19,039 bases of DNA from positions 1 through 19,039 of the forward strand of contig CATZDQ010000006.1 of assembly GCA_958417695.1 (NCBI GenBank). The letters run 5' to 3'. The translations under genes were made by a program, and so were the position numbers. Below the pieces are notes generated by a model, which worked only from the letters and a program-made list of their open reading frames with translations, made no database searches and was not told where the DNA came from. Positions 14,733 to 19,039 of the stretch are shown in pieces (the first letter of the stretch is position 1; every line of letters starts with the position of its first letter). Source of the stretch: an uncultured Clostridiaceae bacterium (GTDB lineage Bacteria > Bacillota > Clostridia > TANB77 > CAG-508).

Positions 14733-15432
14733 TATTGTTTCAGAAGGAAAAACAACAAATGAAGCAATTGAGAATGGATTAAAACAATTAAAAGTAACAA
14801 AAGATAAGGTGGATATTAAAGTATTAGAAAATCCAGATAAAAGAAGTTTTTTCAGTATATTAACACCTAGAATTGTTAAAGTAGAGTTAACTTTAAAAGA
14901 AGAATTAAAAACGGTTAAAAAAGAAATTAAAACAGAGAATATAAAAAAGAGAGAATATGATAAGGATATTCAAGAGTTAGAACAAGCAAAACAAGAAATA
15001 GAAAGTTTCTTACAAGAATTCTTACCAAGAGTAAATGAAGAGCTAACTTATCAAGTAAAAATAGAAGATTATACGATTGATATAGATATTAAAGGAAGTG
15101 CTGCTGGTATTTTGATTGGATATAGGGGAGATACATTAAATGCTTTCCAAACAATCCTATCGGCTATAGCCAATAAGAATGCAAGTGAAAAAATAAAATT
15201 AATATTAGATATCGAAAATTATAGACAAAAAAGACAAAAAAGTTTAGAAGAATTAGCAGAGAAAGTTTCTAAGACGGTATTAAGGACAGGAAAAGCGGTT
15301 ACTTTAGAACCAATGTCTGCCTATGAAAGAAAAATTATTCATAGTAAGTTGCAAGATAATAATAAAATCCAAACCTATAGTATTGGAGAAAATGAAAATA
15401 GAAGAGTTGTTATTGAAAAAATAAAATCATAA
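14722..15432 (+). CDS. khpB: RNA-binding protein KhpB (Jag)
   Basis: A 236-aa protein with the Jag layout. A Jag_N domain covers residues 1-55 (SEGKTTNEAIENGLKQL), then a charged helical linker (about 60-95), a KH domain with GYRG loop (133-136) and an R3H domain with YERKIIH (Arg203, His207). Jag/KhpB binds RNA and in related bacteria affects cell elongation and division. The start overlaps the end of yidC by 11 bases, with AAGGAGG 9 bases upstream, so yidC and khpB are translationally coupled. Confidence 0.96.
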   Translation: MPNSIVSEGKTTNEAIENGLKQLKVTKDKVDIKVLENPDKRSFFSILTPRIVKVELTLKEELKTVKKEIKTENIKKREYDKDIQELEQAKQEIESFLQEFLPRVNEELTYQVKIEDYTIDIDIKGSAAGILIGYRGDTLNAFQTILSAIANKNASEKIKLILDIENYRQKRQKSLEELAEKVSKTVLRTGKAVTLEPMSAYERKIIHSKLQDNNKIQTYSIGENENRRVVIEKIKS

Positions 15433-15448
15433 TTATATATAAAATCAG

Positions 15449-15504
15449 AAGTCAAAGTTCAGATTTTAGTTTAAAATATTAAACTATTTCTATAACTTTG
15501 ACTT
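15449..15504 (+). promoter_or_regulatory. Nested hairpin between khpB and mnmE
   Basis: An outer perfect 11-bp inverted repeat (AAGTCAAAGTT 15449-15459, AACTTTGACTT 15494-15504) encloses an inner perfect 8-bp hairpin (TAGTTTAA, loop AATA, TTAAACTA; 15467-15486). No T run follows on either strand, so it is not a standard terminator. It ends 15 bases before the mnmE Shine-Dalgarno, so it may be an mRNA processing or stability element. It could also be a copy of a small dispersed repeat. Confidence 0.6.
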
Positions 15505-15531
15505 TAAAATTGTAAAAAAGGAGGAAGTAAA

Positions 15532-16914
15532 GTGGAAACAATTGCTGCAATATCTACGGCTACAGGGAATGGAGGAATTGGAATTATTAGAATAAGTGGA
15601 GATAAAACATTCTCTATTATTTCTAAAATATTTCAATTAAAAAGTAATAAAAAAATTAAAATTGGAGAAATACAAGGTTATACCATGAAATATGGTTATA
15701 TTATTAATCCTAAAACAGGAGAAAAAATAGATGAAGTTTTAGTTTCTTTTTTTAAAAATCCGAAGAGCTATACAAGAGAAGATATGTGCGAAATTAACTC
15801 CCATGGAGGAATGGTAATAGAAAAAAGAATACTACAAATTTGTTTGGAAAATGGTGCTATTTTAGCAGAGGCAGGGGAATTTACGAAAAGAGCTTTTTTA
15901 AATGGAAGAATTGACTTATCACAGGCAGAATCTATTATAGATATGATTAATAGCAAAACAGAAAAAGAGGCAAAAGCTTCTATGCAACAGCTACAAGGTT
16001 TCCTATCTGATAAAATAGAAGAGATTAGACATCAATTATTAGATATGATGGCAGATATAGAAGCATCTATTGATTATCCAGAATATGATATAGAAGAAAT
16101 GACTAACCAAAAAGCTATGCAGATTTTATTACAAGTAAAACAAGAATTAGAAAATTTAGAAAATAGTTTTCATACAGGAAAAATTTTAAAAGAAGGCATT
16201 AAAACAGCCATTATAGGAAAACCAAATGCTGGAAAATCTTCTCTATTAAATCATATATTAAAGGAAGAAAGGGCCATTGTTAGTGATATAGAAGGAACCA
16301 CAAGAGATACGATTGAAGAATTTATTAGTATTCGAGGAATTCCTTTGAAAATAATAGATACGGCAGGTATTAGAGATACTAAAGATGAAATTGAAGAAAT
16401 TGGTGTTCAGAAAACCTTACATGTTGTAAATGAAGCAGAATTAATCTTAGCTATTTTCGATAATACAAAGCCAATAACAAAAGAAGATTTAGAAATTCTT
16501 TCATTAATAAAAGATAAAAAGGCAATTATATTATTAAATAAAGTGGATTTATGTGATTGTCATTTGGAAAATAACAAAGAATTGCAAGATATAAATAAAA
16601 AGATAATTAAAATATCTGCAAAAGAAGGAGAAGGTATTGATGCGTTATATCAAGAAATTGAGTCTTTGTTTGAAATGGGGAATTTAGAAACAGACCAAGA
16701 AATGATGATTACGAATATAAGACACAAAACACAAATTCATTATGCAATTGAAAATATGGAGCAAGCCATAAATAGTATAAAAGAAAATTTACCGGTGGAT
16801 ATGATTTCAATTTCCATAAAACAAACATTAGAAGATTTAGGAAAAATTACAGGGCAAAATGTAACGGAAGATATTATACAAGAAATCTTCTCAAAATTTT
16901 GTCTAGGCAAATAA
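15532..16914 (+). CDS. mnmE: tRNA uridine-5-carboxymethylaminomethyl modification GTPase MnmE
   Basis: A 460-aa GTPase that with MnmG modifies the wobble uridine U34 of certain tRNAs. The N-terminal folate-binding domain (1-120) is followed by a helical domain interrupted by the G domain, with G1 GKPNAGKS (229-236), G2 GTTRDT (255-260), G3 DTAG (276-279) and G4 NKVD (336-339). The C-terminus ends in the invariant CxGK motif as FCLGK. The start is GTG at 15532, with AAGGAGG 7 bases upstream. Its partner mnmG is the next gene. Length and motifs are normal. Confidence 0.98.
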   Translation: METIAAISTATGNGGIGIIRISGDKTFSIISKIFQLKSNKKIKIGEIQGYTMKYGYIINPKTGEKIDEVLVSFFKNPKSYTREDMCEINSHGGMVIEKRILQICLENGAILAEAGEFTKRAFLNGRIDLSQAESIIDMINSKTEKEAKASMQQLQGFLSDKIEEIRHQLLDMMADIEASIDYPEYDIEEMTNQKAMQILLQVKQELENLENSFHTGKILKEGIKTAIIGKPNAGKSSLLNHILKEERAIVSDIEGTTRDTIEEFISIRGIPLKIIDTAGIRDTKDEIEEIGVQKTLHVVNEAELILAIFDNTKPITKEDLEILSLIKDKKAIILLNKVDLCDCHLENNKELQDINKKIIKISAKEGEGIDALYQEIESLFEMGNLETDQEMMITNIRHKTQIHYAIENMEQAINSIKENLPVDMISISIKQTLEDLGKITGQNVTEDIIQEIFSKFCLGK

Positions 16915-17272
16915 AAATAACGTATGAGAATCAAAAATAAGACAAAATAATAAAAAAAGAGTATAATTTTATATTAAAAAAATAAAATCTCTATATTTTG
17001 ATTTTTAAGCGAATAAGAAGGAATTAACAATATGTAACTAATCAGGTAAATATAAACCTATATATTACAAAAATAAAAACATGTATCCTTAGAGTAACAA
17101 GGGAAAGAAAAGATAGAGGCGAACATTTATCAATATGGTAAACATCGACAAAAAGACAATATAAAATAAAAATAGTAGATATATTAAGAAAAACATAGAA
17201 TTCATGTCAAAAAGTTAGCTGGAACATAAATTCAAGTTTCACAAAAAACGAACAAAAAGGAGTAAAAAACAA
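16915..17272 (+). other. 358-base non-coding stretch between mnmE and mnmG
   Basis: A-rich on the plus strand with stops in all forward frames; the longest ATG frames seen are only a few codons. Near its start, GAG-ATTTTAT (16959-16972, four-base bulge) can pair with ATAAAATCTC (16982-16991), followed by TATATTTTGATTTTT, a weak possible terminator for mnmE. I see no convincing promoter, riboswitch or T-box. Only the final AAAGGAG at about 17257-17263 has a clear role, as the ribosome binding site of mnmG. Confidence 0.6.
16959..17006 (+). terminator. Weak candidate terminator after mnmE
   Basis: A 10-bp bulged stem (GAG plus ATTTTAT with ATAAAAT plus CTC) is followed by a T-rich tail with interruptions. 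It is nearly all A-T and so low in stability. Confidence 0.35.
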
Positions 17273-19039
17273 TGAAATATAATGCGGGAAAATATGATAT
17301 TGCAGTTATTGGAGCAGGACATGCTGGTTGTGAGGCTGCACTTGCTGCTGCAAGAATGGGAATGAAGACATTATTATTTTCCATTAGTTTAGAGGCTGTA
17401 GCCAACATGCCATGTAATCCACATATAGGTGGAAGCTCAAAGGGTCATTTAGTAAGAGAGATTGATTGTTTAGGAGGTGAGATGGGTAAGAACATAGATA
17501 AAACTTATACACAGCTAAGAATGTTAAATACTTCTAAAGGGCCGGCGGTATATTCTCTAAGGGCTCAAGCAGATAGAAAAAAGTATCAAGCAGAAATGAA
17601 ACACACATTGGAAAAACAATCAAATTTATTTTTAAAACAAGCGGAGATTGTGGATTTTTCTGTAGAAAATGGAAAAATTAAAAGCATTGAGACCAATATT
17701 GGTGCTGTTTATGAAGTAGATAGTTTGATTGTGGCAACAGGAACCTATTTGAAAGGAAAGATATATATTGGTGAAACTTCCTTTGAAAGTGGACCAGATG
17801 GTGTTTTCCCGGCAAATAGACTATCAGAAGCTTTCAAGAGAGAGAGGATTGAACTCTTAAGATTTAAGACGGGGACACCAGCTAGAATCAATAAAAATAG
17901 TATTGATTTTTCAAAGATGGAAATACAAGAAGGTGATAAACATCCAGAAGCTTTTTCTTTTGAAGATGAAATTGATCCAAATGTGGAACAATTACCGTGT
18001 TATTTAACTTATACAAATGCTAAAACACATGAAATTATTAGACAGAATTTACATAGGTCTCCTTTATATGGTGGAGAAATTGTGGGAACTGGACCTAGAT
18101 ATTGCCCATCTATTGAAGATAAAGTCGTTAGATTTGCAGATAAGGAAAGACATCAGATTTTTGTAGAGCCAATAGGACGTGATACAGATGAAATGTACAT
18201 TCAAGGTATGAGTTCTTCTCTTCCAGAAGACGTACAAATTGCCATGTATAGGACGATTCCAGGGTTAGAAAATGCAGAATTTACTAGACCTGCTTATGCT
18301 ATTGAATATGATTGTATTAATCCGGCAGATTTGAAATTATCTTTAGAATCTAAGAAAATAGAGGGTTTGTTTTTTGCAGGGCAGACAAATGGGACTTCTG
18401 GATATGAAGAAGCTGCTTGCCAAGGCCTGATTGCAGGGATAAATAGTGCTTTAAAATTACAAGGAAAAGAGCCAATTATTTTAGATCGTACACAAGCTTA
18501 TATAGGTGTATTAATTGATGATATTGTAACAAAAGGAACAAATGAGCCATACAGAATGATGACTTCTAGAGCAGAATATAGGCTATTATTAAGGCAAGAT
18601 AATGCAGATTTACGTTTATTAGAAATGGGATATAAAGTAGGTCTTATTTCTGAAGAAAGATATCAGCGATTTTTAAAGAAAAAAGAGCAAATTTTACAAG
18701 AGGTGGAAAGAGTAAAAAGTACAATTATTAAACCAACGGATAAAGTAAATGCTTTTTTAAGAAAAAATAAATCATCTGAAATTACTACAGGAGTAACGCT
18801 TGCAGATTTGATAAGAAGGTCAGAATTAAATTATGAGGTGTTACAGGAAATTGATGAGGATAGACTAGATTTACCAGAACAAGTTAAACAAGAAGTAGGA
18901 ATTCAGATTAAATATGAAGGATATATTAGATTACAAGAACAACAAGTTGAAAAATTTAAAAAGTTAGAACAAAAATTACTTCCAAAAGATATAGATTATA
19001 GTCAAATAAAGGGGTTACGCCTAGAAGCTAGACAGAAAT
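17273..19039 (+). CDS. mnmG: tRNA uridine-5-carboxymethylaminomethyl modification enzyme MnmG (partial at window edge)
   Basis: The first 589 codons of MnmG (GidA), the FAD-dependent partner of MnmE in U34 modification; family members are about 620-640 aa, so only the end is missing. The FAD-binding motif is GAGHAGCEAA (residues about 14-23). It is followed by MPCNPHIGGSSKGHLVREIDCLGGEMG. Later come RFKTGTPAR, CYLTYTN, the RYCPSIEDKVVRF block, and LFFAGQTNGTSGYEEAACQGLIAGINSA. The C-terminal helical domain that contacts tRNA and MnmE begins but is cut by the window edge. The ATG at 17273 has AAAGGAG 9 bases upstream. The frame is open to base 19039. Confidence 0.98.

Noticed and set aside
1..19039. 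CRISPR arrays, tRNA or rRNA genes, insertion sequences
   Set aside because: I saw no regularly spaced repeats, no tRNA-like folds with conserved arms, no rRNA segments and no transposase motifs in any frame.

Overview
The window is an AT-rich (very roughly 25-30% GC) segment of a bacterial chromosome around the replication origin. Gene content, protein features (GyrB with an LPLWGKMLNVE stretch, short YidC without a lipoprotein signal, adjacent YidD and KhpB/Jag) and strong Shine-Dalgarno sites point to a Gram-positive Clostridia member, possibly an uncultured gut lineage; the lineage is an inference, not something the sequence proves.

Layout. Genes diverge from the origin. Leftward (minus strand) from oriC: dnaA (12713-11382), an origin region with DnaA boxes and a DnaA-trio (11055-11381), dnaN, recF, gyrB, then a 500-bp stretch without a convincing gene, an M14 metallopeptidase gene, a four-gene operon (split VirB4-like ATPase, CpaE/TadZ-like ATPase, an unrecognised protein), and the first 176 codons of gyrA. 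Rightward (plus strand): rpmH, rnpA, yidD, yidC, khpB (jag), mnmE and the first 589 codons of mnmG, with 358 bases of apparently non-coding DNA before mnmG.

How it works together. The right side is the classic rpmH-rnpA-yidD-yidC-jag-mnmE-mnmG block (ribosomal protein L34, RNase P protein, membrane protein insertion, RNA binding, tRNA U34 modification). The left side is the classic dnaA-dnaN-recF-gyrB-gyrA replication block, but the S4-domain gene often found between dnaN and recF is absent and gyrB and gyrA are pushed apart by about 6.3 kb. That interval is the accessory part of the window. It holds a monocistronic zinc peptidase gene with its own promoter and terminator, and a separately promoted operon of secretion-type ATPases that is markedly more AT-rich than gyrB. 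It shows no relaxase, coupling protein or integrase, so it does not look like a complete conjugative element.

Most interesting: (1) the stand-alone split VirB4 + CpaE/TadZ-like operon fixed between gyrase genes; (2) a 6375-6845 non-coding stretch whose GC skew is opposite to its neighbours and which ends in a 15-bp hairpin, a candidate plus-strand RNA; (3) an unusually clear DnaA-trio/DnaA-box unwinding site in oriC.
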